A stretch of 38,004 bases of DNA from a virus: the IMG/VR virus record IMGVR_UViG_3300037246_000467, positions 1-38,004 of that record, one strand, 5' to 3'. Shown one piece after another: positions 13,856-22,370 of the stretch; positions within the stretch are counted from its first letter, which is position 1; each line of letters starts with the position of its first letter. The position numbers and the translations under genes are program-made. Under the pieces are notes generated by a model that did not search any database, had not been told where the DNA came from, and saw only the letters and a list, made by a program, of their open reading frames with translations.

Positions 13856-13919
13856 GATGAACATCCCGATCCTGATGGTTTTGATGGTGGCCCACATGGA
13901 GGGTTTGGACATGGAGGAC

Positions 13920-14270
13920 CTACGGCAGGGACACAGAAAAACCTGTAGGTGCTTCCGGTTTGGATGGATCTACAGTAAAATTTACGGAGTTACTTGCGTC
14001 CGATTCCTCCCCATTTATCGCTACTGTCGTAGCGTGACAATTATAGGCTCCTGCGGGCAGGGGAGGGGACGTCCACGTGTCCGTACCTCCTGTGTTCGGT
14101 ACGTTACCGAGCAGCACCGCATTACAGAAGATGTTGTAGCTGGCGATGTCTGCATCGGGCAGCGGAGTACCATCGGTATTCTGAATCGGCGGTGTCCAGT
14201 CAAATGTTTTCGGCTGGACCGCAAACACCAGTGGTGAACATATCAACAGACAATAAAATAATTTTCTCAT
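13920..14270 (-). CDS. Secreted fibronectin type III domain protein
   Basis: A 116-residue protein with an N-terminal signal peptide (MRKLFYCLLICSPLVFAVQ) and one FN3-like domain (FDWTPPIQNTDGTPL, IASYNIFCN, WTSPPLPAGAYNCHATTV, DASNSVNFTV). Starting at 14270 gives AGAGGA 6 bases upstream and ATGA coupling to the DUF5675 gene. No lysozyme motif. In a lysis group it could act in the periplasm or outer envelope, perhaps binding glycans, or stand in for an outer spanin; the signal lacks a convincing lipobox. Confidence 0.75.
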   Translation of the reverse strand: MRKLFYCLLICSPLVFAVQPKTFDWTPPIQNTDGTPLPDADIASYNIFCNAVLLGNVPNTGGTDTWTSPPLPAGAYNCHATTVAINGEESDASNSVNFTVDPSKPEAPTGFSVSLP

Positions 14271-14731
14271 GCTACGTCCTCTATTGTTATCCACACTGTG
14301 TCTTTCATTATTGCTGCATGGATCATTTCATACAAACGCCTGTAAGCAAGAACACTACTTGTGACTTGCCCCCGTTCAACTATGTTGGATATCTGGCCGT
14401 CGCCAACGAGAATACAACCTTCTGAATCATCGTCTTTGTTGCCAACGTGAATGTATATAAATGTGAAACCCGGTACGTCTTGGAGCCAGAGCATTCCGCC
14501 ATGCCACGGTTGAAATCTTTCTGTATACCTCTTGTGCATACCTCCCTCGGTACGCAGCTTGATTTCATACCTTCCCGCTGGTATTCTAGTTTCACCTGGA
14601 ACCTTTGGTTCATTGTACTGGTCCTCTAGGGTATAGCAACGAAAGCTAAGGTCATCAGTCCCTATTACTTCAAACAGGTTGCCGAGGGTAGCTTCATCCC
14701 CACTGGAAATCCTAGTGAGTTTCAGCTCCAT
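14267..14731 (-). CDS. DUF5675 protein, candidate endolysin
   Basis: A 154-residue DUF5675 member: TLGNLF, YTLED, KVPGETRIPAGRYEI, GMLWLQDVPGF and IHVGNKDDDSEGCILVG. The His…Ser-x-Gly-Cys layout resembles L,D-transpeptidase-type active sites, and the gene sits next to holins, so a peptidoglycan-acting endolysin is a reasonable inference; no other endolysin is visible in the window. The ATG at 14731 has AGGAGG 5 bases upstream; GTG 14737 and ATG 14734 are too close to that site. Confidence 0.8.
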   Translation of the reverse strand: MELKLTRISSGDEATLGNLFEVIGTDDLSFRCYTLEDQYNEPKVPGETRIPAGRYEIKLRTEGGMHKRYTERFQPWHGGMLWLQDVPGFTFIYIHVGNKDDDSEGCILVGDGQISNIVERGQVTSSVLAYRRLYEMIHAAIMKDTVWITIEDVA

Positions 14732-14969
14732 CATCACCTCCTAAACCTCCCGGTGGCTTTTCGTCAAAGAGGGGGACCCCTTCTCCCACTGGCTTTTGAA
14801 GCTCAGCTGTATCAATAATCTTAAGTTGACCATTGGCTATAGCTGCGAGCCATAGCTTCATCTCGGATATCTGTTCAGATTTAGCTGAAGATACAGGTAC
14901 TCCTTCGCTAAAGATTTGGTAAATACCGAGGGCTATTTTTTGATGTCCATCTGGCTGTTGGTCGGGCAC
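14712..14969 (-). CDS. Hypothetical protein, 85 aa
   Basis: GTG start at 14969 with AAGGAG 6 bases upstream. Acidic, with a Gly/Pro-rich C-terminus (KPPGGLGGDDGAETH); the middle (SAKSEQISEMKLWLAAIANG) is helical. The end overlaps the DUF5675 start by 20 bases. No family recognised. In the lysis group by position. Confidence 0.6.
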   Translation of the reverse strand: MPDQQPDGHQKIALGIYQIFSEGVPVSSAKSEQISEMKLWLAAIANGQLKIIDTAELQKPVGEGVPLFDEKPPGGLGGDDGAETH

Positions 14970-15007
14970 TTCATTCTCCTTATTATATGTGAGTAAATTG
15001 TACCACG

Positions 15008-15361
15008 CTAGGTAGTGTCCTGCAATGCTGACTTAGCTTCTTCTAATGCTGCCAGTTGGATTTCTAGATCAGCTAGGTACAGGGCATCCTCTTCTGTCCA
15101 TACTTCATCATCATCTCTTTGTCGGAACCTCAATGCAGCCATCTCTTTTCGGGTTGCATTGATATCCCGTTGTAACAGAGCAACGAAAGCACCACTGATA
15201 GGGGCAGTCTGCTCTGCTACTATCTCCTTGATATCCTCAGCCAATGCGGAAATAATAAGTGGCTGTATGACAAACCAGAAGATAGGTATGAGGGTAAGGT
15301 AGGTCACCAACTGGTTCACCCCTATGCGGATTCCTGTTTCCTTAGCTGTTGCATTTGTCAT
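15008..15361 (-). CDS. Inner-spanin-like membrane coiled-coil protein
   Basis: A 117-residue protein with one membrane segment near the N-terminus (LVTYLTLIPIFWFVIQPLIISAL) and a long charged helix after it (INATRKEMAALRFRQRDDDE, DLEIQLAALEEAKSALQ): the shape of an Rz-like inner spanin anchored in the inner membrane with a periplasmic coiled-coil. No sequence match to a named spanin is claimed. The ATG at 15361 overlaps the previous stop as ATGA. Confidence 0.6.
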   Translation of the reverse strand: MTNATAKETGIRIGVNQLVTYLTLIPIFWFVIQPLIISALAEDIKEIVAEQTAPISGAFVALLQRDINATRKEMAALRFRQRDDDEVWTEEDALYLADLEIQLAALEEAKSALQDTT

Positions 15362-15831
15362 ACTGGTGTCCATTCAATAATAATATCGTAGGAATTACCA
15401 TTGATCATATCTAATGATGGGATGGTGGTGAAAGCCCACTGAGTAGTGCCGCCACTGATAGCCTGATAAGCATTCACCTCGCTACGCAAAGTGACCCTAG
15501 TGAATGTACCCTGTTCAAATGTGCCAGTAATTGAAATATTCACAAAAGACTGATCAATATTCGGAATATTCTGCGGCTTGAGTCTGAATGTCAGGTTGGT
15601 GTTGACAGTTTCTAACATCGAAATGTCATAGTTGTTGCCATTTGGCTCGTAGTCCACGTTAGGCGACAACGAACCTTGTGCGGGACCTACGGTTCCGTCA
15701 CTAAATCCTGTGTGTTCGTTAGGAGCAGGACCATTCTCTCCTGCGACCAAAGTATATTCTTCAGTCACTATAGGCGGAGGAGGCTCTGCTGCCGCAGAAG
15801 CTGCCGAAGCACCATGCTGGAACCCGCTCAT
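15358..15831 (-). CDS. Probable small tail/fibre-associated protein
   Basis: A 157-residue beta-rich protein with an Ala/Pro-rich N-terminal linker (AASAAAEPPPPIV) and strand-like Thr/Asn repeats, ending IIIEWTPV. It directly follows the tail fibre gene with ATGA overlap, so a fibre chaperone or distal fibre part is likely. No signal peptide. Confidence 0.6.
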   Translation of the reverse strand: MSGFQHGASAASAAAEPPPPIVTEEYTLVAGENGPAPNEHTGFSDGTVGPAQGSLSPNVDYEPNGNNYDISMLETVNTNLTFRLKPQNIPNIDQSFVNISITGTFEQGTFTRVTLRSEVNAYQAISGGTTQWAFTTIPSLDMINGNSYDIIIEWTPV

Positions 15832-17270
15832 GAAATACCCGCACCCCAGATAAAGTATTCAGTATTGATATATTTCACAATAGTAGCGACCCCACCAGAA
15901 GCTAGGCTTCTATTGCCAAGTAATCCACCAGGAGTTGATCCATCAAACCAGCGGAGAGCTACTCCACCACCTTGAGTGATACTGAGTACTTCTGTATCTT
16001 CATTACAGATTGTGTAAACAGTCCCCGCCAATATAGCTGAATCATTATCCAGTGTATAGGTCACCGCGCCACCAGAATCTTTATGTATGAGCTTCTGGTT
16101 TTGAATCTTGCTAAGAGTAACACTGACATCCTGTTCAAGGATAGGCATCACTGCTACGCCTATATCGTGGTAGGCTCCGCCTGCATGGAGTACTTCTCCC
16201 CTTGTATTTTCCCCCGAATTATCACGAGTTCTAACTGCTGGAGTATTATTGTCATACAGGGAGACCGCCCCATTAAGAACACCCCGGATCAATGTTTCTC
16301 CTTCAGTTTGCACCATAAAGGTAGGAGTACCAGTTCCAAGAACATTACAGGATAATCCCCAAGCATCATTATCATGTACGCCAAAGAAAACAGCCCAATT
16401 CCGAATACTATCATTCGCATAGGCTACCCACCCAACTTGATCACCTGAAGTTTGTGAAGTTATTTGGAATCCTTGATTTTGTCCCGCACTTAGACTAAAT
16501 GGGACTAGGACTACATCACCCGGACCAACTCGGCATATTCCTGCTTGTTCTCCCGTAGGCATAAAGTGAAGTTGGTTTGTATTTTGACTATCAAATTCTG
16601 TAGCCCCAGTTATTCCATGGCGTATCGTACCATAAGCACCGACACTACCACCGACTCGTATTTCATTGAGGAATTGTGTATAGTCAACCCCCGTACCCGT
16701 ACGAGCAACCCAGAAAGCATTTTCTACATCAACCGTAGGGGCAGCATCCGTTGCAGTCGCGAGGACTAATTGGTCACCAGTAGCTCGGAAATTCCAATTA
16801 CCTTCGTCCGCAGTTGCTCCTGCTTCTTGTATAGCAACAACTGGAGTTGGACCGAGGATAAATGATGCTGCTCCTGAGAAATCCCAGTTGCCTGTAGGGG
16901 AATAGTCCCCACCCTCGTTCATCACTGCGACCCACATACCTCCTACGAATATATCCATAGGATTAAGAGCGTCGCTAGTCCACCGTGCTTTGTCGTTAGC
17001 AGCAACACTGACCCGCATCTCGTCCAGACCAGGACGATAGAAGCCCAAGTTCTGTTGGTTAGCCCACGATATACCGGGGAGGTTAACCGTACCGTCTGCA
17101 TTGAGGAATGGTACGAGCATACCCCCTGACCCTGTACGGGAAAGGGAATCGGTAAGCGCGGCAGCGATGTCTGACATTGTGGGGTTCGCCCACGTTGTTT
17201 CAATAATTGTACCCGGAATTACCGGGTTCCCTGCTGGAAGGGTATATGTCCCACCACCATCACGTGGCAT
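15828..17270 (-). CDS. Tail fibre protein
   Basis: A 480-residue protein starting with the podovirus fibre N-terminus: GTYTLPAGNPVIPGTIIETTWANPTMSDIAAALTDSLSRTG, followed by a beta-rich, Gly/Asn/Thr-rich shaft with GFYRPGLDEMRVSVAANDKARW, a motif echoed in the large fibre at 25618-28419. The C-terminus (YTLDNDSAILAGTVYTICNE, YINTEYFIWGAGIS) looks like a beta-sandwich tip. Likely host recognition; the N-terminus should attach to the tail. Last structural gene before lysis. Confidence 0.85.
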   Translation of the reverse strand: MPRDGGGTYTLPAGNPVIPGTIIETTWANPTMSDIAAALTDSLSRTGSGGMLVPFLNADGTVNLPGISWANQQNLGFYRPGLDEMRVSVAANDKARWTSDALNPMDIFVGGMWVAVMNEGGDYSPTGNWDFSGAASFILGPTPVVAIQEAGATADEGNWNFRATGDQLVLATATDAAPTVDVENAFWVARTGTGVDYTQFLNEIRVGGSVGAYGTIRHGITGATEFDSQNTNQLHFMPTGEQAGICRVGPGDVVLVPFSLSAGQNQGFQITSQTSGDQVGWVAYANDSIRNWAVFFGVHDNDAWGLSCNVLGTGTPTFMVQTEGETLIRGVLNGAVSLYDNNTPAVRTRDNSGENTRGEVLHAGGAYHDIGVAVMPILEQDVSVTLSKIQNQKLIHKDSGGAVTYTLDNDSAILAGTVYTICNEDTEVLSITQGGGVALRWFDGSTPGGLLGNRSLASGGVATIVKYINTEYFIWGAGIS

Positions 17271-17274
17271 AGTC

Positions 17275-18975
17275 TTACTCCTCTACTATTTCTTTGACAA
17301 CATCAAGTCGTACAGGCATACCAAGAGCTCTAAATAACCCCTGCATTTGAGGATGATTCAATGCGGCCTTGCCTCGGTAACTTCCCATTAAAAATTCTTG
17401 AAACTTTCTCGTCCCAACCCATCTTGCTACTGTGTAGATACCAGCAGCCGTAAGAGCCGGCATCCCCGTACCTAGGAATACACCCATAAAACCTGAACTA
17501 AGACCAAGAGCTGCCACCATCTGGTAGACACCAGCCTTAGATGGAAAGTCTTGTAGTGATTTGGCAGCCTTCCCTGCAATCTGCTGGAAAGTCCCACCCC
17601 CAGAGCGAGCCGCTGCTCCTGCTTTTTCTGCTGCGGCAACAAGGAGTTGCGGAGGTGTGAATTGCTGTCCTGCTGCCTTAGCTGCATCCACCGCAGACTT
17701 TAATGTTTGATAGTTACGGTACGAAGGGCCAAGGTGTTCGTAGTGAGCAAAGATATCAGGATCTATTTGCTTTTCAAACTGGTCGTCAATCTTTTTCAAA
17801 GTATCGTCAAGGTTAGCTCGTAGGGTTTTAGTCATCTGCCCCGGCTCTAACTTCATTTTAATTTCAGACACAGCGTTCCTGAAGTTAAGCATGTTCTGAG
17901 TTTTAGACTGTATGCCCTGAGGAATCCGGTAGGCTACACCCAACCTATTAGATTCAGCCTCCACTAAATCACGGGTGACCTTATTCACCTTGACCTTACT
18001 GGCATCCATGACAGTGTTGCCCATCTCCGCATACGCACCAGGAATTCCTTTCTCTTTATTGCCCTTCCAGAAATCATCCAGCTTAACAAAGATAGCATGA
18101 ATATCATCTTCGGGTAAAATATCAATCCTAGCAACAGAGTCATTTGGATGGGCTTTTGTTCCTGCCCACTGGCGTAGATACTTTAGACCCTCCTTGTACT
18201 GGCCACGAATTTTACCAGCCGACCCCGGTAAGTTGGAGAGGATAGCATTGTAGATCATACGGGGGAGGCCATCCTCTAAGCCAGCTTGCGATATAGGAAA
18301 GAACGCACCCAATTCCTCGGCTGCTTCCTTTGCCTCGTCCATCACGCTGACCTTAGCATTCTTCCAGGCATTGCCCAGACCCTTAACAAGACCGCCCATA
18401 CCTAGACCAAGTCCTGCTCCCCACAAAGCTCCTTTCCCACGATCTCCTGGCCCTGCATACACAGTGCCATACACAGCCCCCTCGACGGTTCCTCTGCCTA
18501 CGGGCTTACCAAGGGCCTTGCCAAGCGCCCGACCGCCTCTGGCGGCCATCGACGCTCCTCGAGCAGCAGTTAAACCCTTGGCCGCAGCACCCAACCCGCC
18601 GCCAATCGGCCCACCAGTTGCCGCGAGGCTACCGACTATGTCCCCTGTGATACCCATGCCCGTAGCCATGAGGTCTTTATCTAACTTCCTAGCTTCGGCT
18701 ATTTCTTCATCGCTTATTAGGCCGAACATATTCCCAAGCTGCCGCCCGGTATTAACGAAGCCCCGACCCACACCTTCTAAAAACCGACCACCCTTAGTCT
18801 CCCCAGCAGCACCGAGTTCACCTTGGTAGTCCTTTGCAGTTTCATAACCAAAGTCTTCATTGGTCGCCATGCCGCGTTTGATAGCTTCCATTGCGACCAT
18901 GTGCTTCTTATCAGCCACATCGTCAGGCACATTCTTTAGAATGGCTCCGTTAGGTAGTCGTATATCTACAGGCAT
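17275..18975 (-). CDS. Internal virion/ejection protein
   Basis: A 566-residue protein with long Gly/Ala-rich hydrophobic tracts (GITGDIVGSLAATGGPIGGG, LWGAGLGLGMGGLVKGLG) and a C-terminal membrane-like segment (LGLSSGFMGVFLGTGMP), separated by a charged helical middle. This is the composition of podovirus ejection proteins (P22 gp7/16/20, T7 gp14-16), which enter the envelope to form a DNA channel. Position between the internal virion genes and the fibre supports it. Confidence 0.65.
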   Translation of the reverse strand: MPVDIRLPNGAILKNVPDDVADKKHMVAMEAIKRGMATNEDFGYETAKDYQGELGAAGETKGGRFLEGVGRGFVNTGRQLGNMFGLISDEEIAEARKLDKDLMATGMGITGDIVGSLAATGGPIGGGLGAAAKGLTAARGASMAARGGRALGKALGKPVGRGTVEGAVYGTVYAGPGDRGKGALWGAGLGLGMGGLVKGLGNAWKNAKVSVMDEAKEAAEELGAFFPISQAGLEDGLPRMIYNAILSNLPGSAGKIRGQYKEGLKYLRQWAGTKAHPNDSVARIDILPEDDIHAIFVKLDDFWKGNKEKGIPGAYAEMGNTVMDASKVKVNKVTRDLVEAESNRLGVAYRIPQGIQSKTQNMLNFRNAVSEIKMKLEPGQMTKTLRANLDDTLKKIDDQFEKQIDPDIFAHYEHLGPSYRNYQTLKSAVDAAKAAGQQFTPPQLLVAAAEKAGAAARSGGGTFQQIAGKAAKSLQDFPSKAGVYQMVAALGLSSGFMGVFLGTGMPALTAAGIYTVARWVGTRKFQEFLMGSYRGKAALNHPQMQGLFRALGMPVRLDVVKEIVEE

Positions 18976-18979
18976 AACA

Positions 18980-19909
18980 TCACCAATTCTGAACTAAGTT
19001 GCCAGTCTCAGGATTAACTAGAGGCTCTGCAACACTGGACTCATAGTTAGCTGCTTCTGAATCTGCATCTGGAACTGCTCCCTCCCCAAATGTAGGCATA
19101 GGAGCAATACCTGAGTACATACTTTCAACCCACTCAGGTTTATAGAGGGGGACATCATTCTTGTACTGTTCCTTTAACTTCTTGGAGGCAATTTCAGATA
19201 ATGTCGCCAAGCCACGCTTAATGACATCATCCGGGGAGTTGGGACTAATATTAGCGCCCTCCCAAGCCTTGATTTCAGAGTCGGTTAATGCTGAACCGAA
19301 CAGTTGGTTCCTACGACCCAATGTGTACATGAGATCGTAGTCAGCCCACCACCTAGCCTGATCCTTCAGGCCCTCAGTACCACCGAACTTACCAATGAAG
19401 TTAGCGATGGAGCCTTCACCAATAAATCCCGCACTTGAAGCATACTCAGGCTTATAGGTTTTGAGTACTCTGGCTATACCATCATAGGATTCTTTAGCTT
19501 CTTGCGTTTTCTTCTGTGCAGAAACACTGGGAGCTTTGAACCCTGCGCCAGTTAGAGCTCTCTCTGCTCGCATAGCTGCTGTTCTTTCAGTTTCAAGATT
19601 GTGTCGTTCAAGCTCATCCTGCTTACGGACATTCATAGCCATCGTAAGCCGGTTATTCTCCGCCATCTGGGTGTAATAACCTTCCGTTATATCACGCTGC
19701 TGTTTCTTTTGCAGATTTGTTGCTTCATTCCGCACCCTACGATCAGTACGCTCACTCAACCTCTGGCCAAACGGGGCGAGTATTTCATCCCCCGTTAGTT
19801 GAGCAAGTGTTCCTATTTCTGCCTGACGGCGTAGACCTTGTGCCAGAGCCCTCTGCATAGTAGGGTCCCGGTCTTCCATAAGCATAAGTTCAATTGGGCT
19901 TGGAGGCAT
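18980..19909 (-). CDS. Probable internal virion protein, 309 aa
   Basis: A mostly helical protein with a charged coiled-coil region (RLSERTDRRVRNEATNLQKKQQRDITEGYYTQ) and an acidic C-terminus. It overlaps the previous stop by one base (TAATG) and precedes the 566-aa ejection protein, so it is likely another ejected or core protein. No enzyme motif. Confidence 0.6.
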   Translation of the reverse strand: MPPSPIELMLMEDRDPTMQRALAQGLRRQAEIGTLAQLTGDEILAPFGQRLSERTDRRVRNEATNLQKKQQRDITEGYYTQMAENNRLTMAMNVRKQDELERHNLETERTAAMRAERALTGAGFKAPSVSAQKKTQEAKESYDGIARVLKTYKPEYASSAGFIGEGSIANFIGKFGGTEGLKDQARWWADYDLMYTLGRRNQLFGSALTDSEIKAWEGANISPNSPDDVIKRGLATLSEIASKKLKEQYKNDVPLYKPEWVESMYSGIAPMPTFGEGAVPDADSEAANYESSVAEPLVNPETGNLVQNW

Positions 19910-20460
19910 TATGCGTATCCTATATCTTCCATATCTTCCTTAGTTAAATCTTCCTTGTTACGCAGAAGATCAATAATCCCCTTACGTCCTTTTGTCTGCT
20001 CTCCACCGATCCGTTTGGCTTCCTTCTTACCCTTCATTCGGCGCAAACCAACAGACAGATGCTCAAGGGGGTGAGCAGCCACAAAGGTTCGCCCTTGGTT
20101 AAGGTATCGGCCCGCAGCATCTTCCGTGTCCCGTAATTCTTCAGCACGTTCCCTCTGCTTCTTTAGCTCACCCATGCCCGCATACATTTGAGCCTGTTCC
20201 TCGTCCATGCTGGCAAAGACCCCGGGAGGAGCGGATGCTCCTGTTCCTGCTCCTGCTAGTGCAGGTTGAGGGACAGTGTGCTGCGCGGGAGCATTCCCCC
20301 GGACTTCCATAGTGGATAACTGCATAGGATTATCCATAGTGCCATAGGATGGGCCTACTGAAGCACTAGGGTCAGCCGCTATAAACCATTCAGGGATTGG
20401 ATCGCCTTGCTTCCAGCCGGAAGCGAGGAGCTTCTGCATTGCTGCCTGTGAATCAGCCAT
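19909..20460 (-). CDS. Hypothetical virion protein, 183 aa
   Basis: N-terminal half low in order with Ala/Pro/Gly-rich stretches (APAQHTVPQPALAGAGTGASAPPG), C-terminal half charged and helical (ELKKQRERAEELRDTEDAAG, RRMKGKKEAKRIGGEQ). One-base overlaps with both neighbours. Likely part of the internal virion set. Confidence 0.6.
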   Translation of the reverse strand: MADSQAAMQKLLASGWKQGDPIPEWFIAADPSASVGPSYGTMDNPMQLSTMEVRGNAPAQHTVPQPALAGAGTGASAPPGVFASMDEEQAQMYAGMGELKKQRERAEELRDTEDAAGRYLNQGRTFVAAHPLEHLSVGLRRMKGKKEAKRIGGEQTKGRKGIIDLLRNKEDLTKEDMEDIGYA

Positions 20461-20870
20461 TAGTATCTCCTCCCACCTCCACGCATACCTCGTTGCATAC
20501 GGGGATTCATCATAGCTGCGCGACCACCTCCGGGATTAGGAGGTGCTCGCATTTGCTGAGCTAACTGTTGCTGCTGTTGCATACGACCTTGCAATTGAGG
20601 CCTCCCACCGCCCATGAAACCTCCTCTTCCCGGGGGAACAACAGGACCTCTTGGCCCCATCATACCACCTCCAGGACCTCCTGGCATCTGTCCTCGTTGC
20701 TGCTGCGCTTGTCCGTACATTTGTTGAAGAGCTCCACGAGGAGGACGTTGTGGGGTAGCCACAGGGCCACGAGTACCTCTACCCTGCATCTGCCGTTGCT
20801 GCTGCATGCTCCTGATTTTGTCAGCGATACCGCCGCCGCCACCTTGACCACCTCTGAAATTACCCATCAT
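20460..20870 (-). CDS. Disordered Gly/Gln/Arg/Met-rich protein, 136 aa
   Basis: Almost entirely low complexity: Gly, Gln, Arg, Pro and Met with RG/RGG-like clusters (MRGGGRRY at the end) and Gln runs. No hydrophobic core. The frame is well placed (ATGA with the gene before, TAATG with the gene after), so it is a real gene. High positive charge suggests binding of nucleic acid inside the virion, or a flexible linker. No family recognised. Confidence 0.7.
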   Translation of the reverse strand: MMGNFRGGQGGGGGIADKIRSMQQQRQMQGRGTRGPVATPQRPPRGALQQMYGQAQQQRGQMPGGPGGGMMGPRGPVVPPGRGGFMGGGRPQLQGRMQQQQQLAQQMRAPPNPGGGRAAMMNPRMQRGMRGGGRRY

Positions 20871-21955
20871 AGTCTCCCGTAATCAACAATCGCGTAGCCA
20901 GCCGGAGCAGCCACGACCATATCTGGATTCTCATGTGCCAGTACACCGAAGCCTTTTTCGCCCCAGATATACGTCCACTTATAAAACTTACGATCAGCCC
21001 AACGCCCGACATACTCAACATTACGCTTCAAGCGTACATCACTGAAACTCATCATGCCTGCGCCAGCATTCATAACACTCTGCCAGCCTGCCTGATCTGC
21101 ACTAAACTGATCCATGTCAGCACTATACTGGCTCGCAGCAGCCCCCGAATAATCAGCCCCTTCTGTAACTCCAGCAGTATTAAATCCGGGCATACTCGGC
21201 ATTCCTACTTGCTGACCATGTAGTATAGCATTGATCTCGTTGAGGCTAAATCCTCGGGCTTGCATAGCTTCAGCAATTTCTTGCTGGCGGAGCTGAGTAT
21301 TGTACCCTCCGGCTCCGATATCCATGCCCTGCATACGAGCACCCTCTTGTGCTGCCGCCATGTCAGCCTGGAACCCTGCCTGCTGATAAGCATCAGTCCG
21401 CTGTTGCGTCATCTGCTCCATAGCATTGTCGTAAGCTTCGTCACCAGGACGCAAGCCTTGATTCCGTAGAGCAGACTCTTGCTGCTCAGCACGTTGTTCC
21501 CACTGTGGGTCAAGACGGGAAGTGGCTCGGCCATACATAGCTTCGCCTGCCTTGTCACCGTAGTAGTCACCACCTTCAACCCGGCCACCACCTTCAGCAA
21601 ATTGGGTCCAATCCATAGCTTCGCCAAACTCACCTTCTACCCTGCCCATCATACCAGCAGCAAGATTACTCCTGCTAGTTTGCATACCGAGTTGTGCGTC
21701 AAGTGCTTCTTGTTGTTCAGGGGAAAGAGTAATATTTTGAGTCCAACCACCCTCAGTACCACCTTCCATGCGGCGAGTCTCAGGGTTCCATGTCCCAGCC
21801 GTACCTTCTTGTTCCGTCCACTCAACAGTACCCCACGGAGTAATCTGCGTAGGACGGTTAGCCCGCGTCTGTAGCTCCATCATTTCAAGATTGCCAGCAG
21901 CAGTCTGTTCAGCCGCCGCCTCGTAATCAGGCGCTTCTGGCGTAGATTTGCCCAT
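20867..21955 (-). CDS. Virion protein with S74-like C-terminal domain
   Basis: A 362-residue protein: a helical Gln/Ala/Met-rich body (QEALDAQLGM, QEIAEAMQARG) and a C-terminal 70 residues reading SDVRLKRNVEYVGRWADRKFYKWTYIWG…GFGVLAHENPD…GYAIVDYGRL, the pattern of the intramolecular chaperone (peptidase S74) domain, which usually trimerises fibres and then cleaves itself off. Here it ends an internal-virion-type body rather than a fibre. AAGGAA precedes the ATG at 21955. Confidence 0.7.
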   Translation of the reverse strand: MGKSTPEAPDYEAAAEQTAAGNLEMMELQTRANRPTQITPWGTVEWTEQEGTAGTWNPETRRMEGGTEGGWTQNITLSPEQQEALDAQLGMQTSRSNLAAGMMGRVEGEFGEAMDWTQFAEGGGRVEGGDYYGDKAGEAMYGRATSRLDPQWEQRAEQQESALRNQGLRPGDEAYDNAMEQMTQQRTDAYQQAGFQADMAAAQEGARMQGMDIGAGGYNTQLRQQEIAEAMQARGFSLNEINAILHGQQVGMPSMPGFNTAGVTEGADYSGAAASQYSADMDQFSADQAGWQSVMNAGAGMMSFSDVRLKRNVEYVGRWADRKFYKWTYIWGEKGFGVLAHENPDMVVAAPAGYAIVDYGRL

Positions 21956-22370
21956 CTTCCTTCCTTATATATTTGCAGTTCTCTTTGCGATACTCTGTAA
22001 TCACAAAGTCAATACCTACTTCAAAGCCATCTTTAACTCTGAATATCTCCTCAAAGCCGATGTGCTTGTTAAATCGTAAGGCTTTCTTGTTACATGCTGG
22101 AGTAACGCCTATGATTACGCCCTTGTCACAAGTGTTGAAGGCGTACCCAAAGACAACCTCTGCCCAGCCATGCTTGAATATAAACAAATCCTCAAAAGCG
22201 ATGTGGATATGTACGCTATTGTGAGCCCATGTATCAAAGGCCACCATACCTACAATCTTCCCATCCTTATATGCGACAATACCTTTCGTATCAGCACACC
22301 GGACACACTCAGCCCTAGCGTGTATCCAATCCCACTCTTCATTTCGTGACATGGGGAGGTAGTCAATCAT
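21927..22370 (-). CDS. GNAT-type acetyltransferase
   Basis: A 147-residue protein with GNAT features: GIVAYKDGKIVGMVAFD (strands 2-3), GVIIGVTPACNKKALRFNKHIGFEEIFRV (motif A/B with the common NKHIGF). It is the small phage acetyltransferase type often found among tail genes. Substrate unknown; could modify a virion protein or host target. The ATG at 22370 overlaps the previous stop as ATGA; a longer start at 22391 is unlikely. Confidence 0.75.
   Translation of the reverse strand: MIDYLPMSRNEEWDWIHARAECVRCADTKGIVAYKDGKIVGMVAFDTWAHNSVHIHIAFEDLFIFKHGWAEVVFGYAFNTCDKGVIIGVTPACNKKALRFNKHIGFEEIFRVKDGFEVGIDFVITEYRKENCKYIRKEDGQIYARSA

Noticed and set aside
18371-18829. A 152-aa Pro/Ala-rich plus-strand frame
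   Set aside because: It is the complement of the Gly/Ala-rich ejection protein; low-complexity composition explains the absence of stops.
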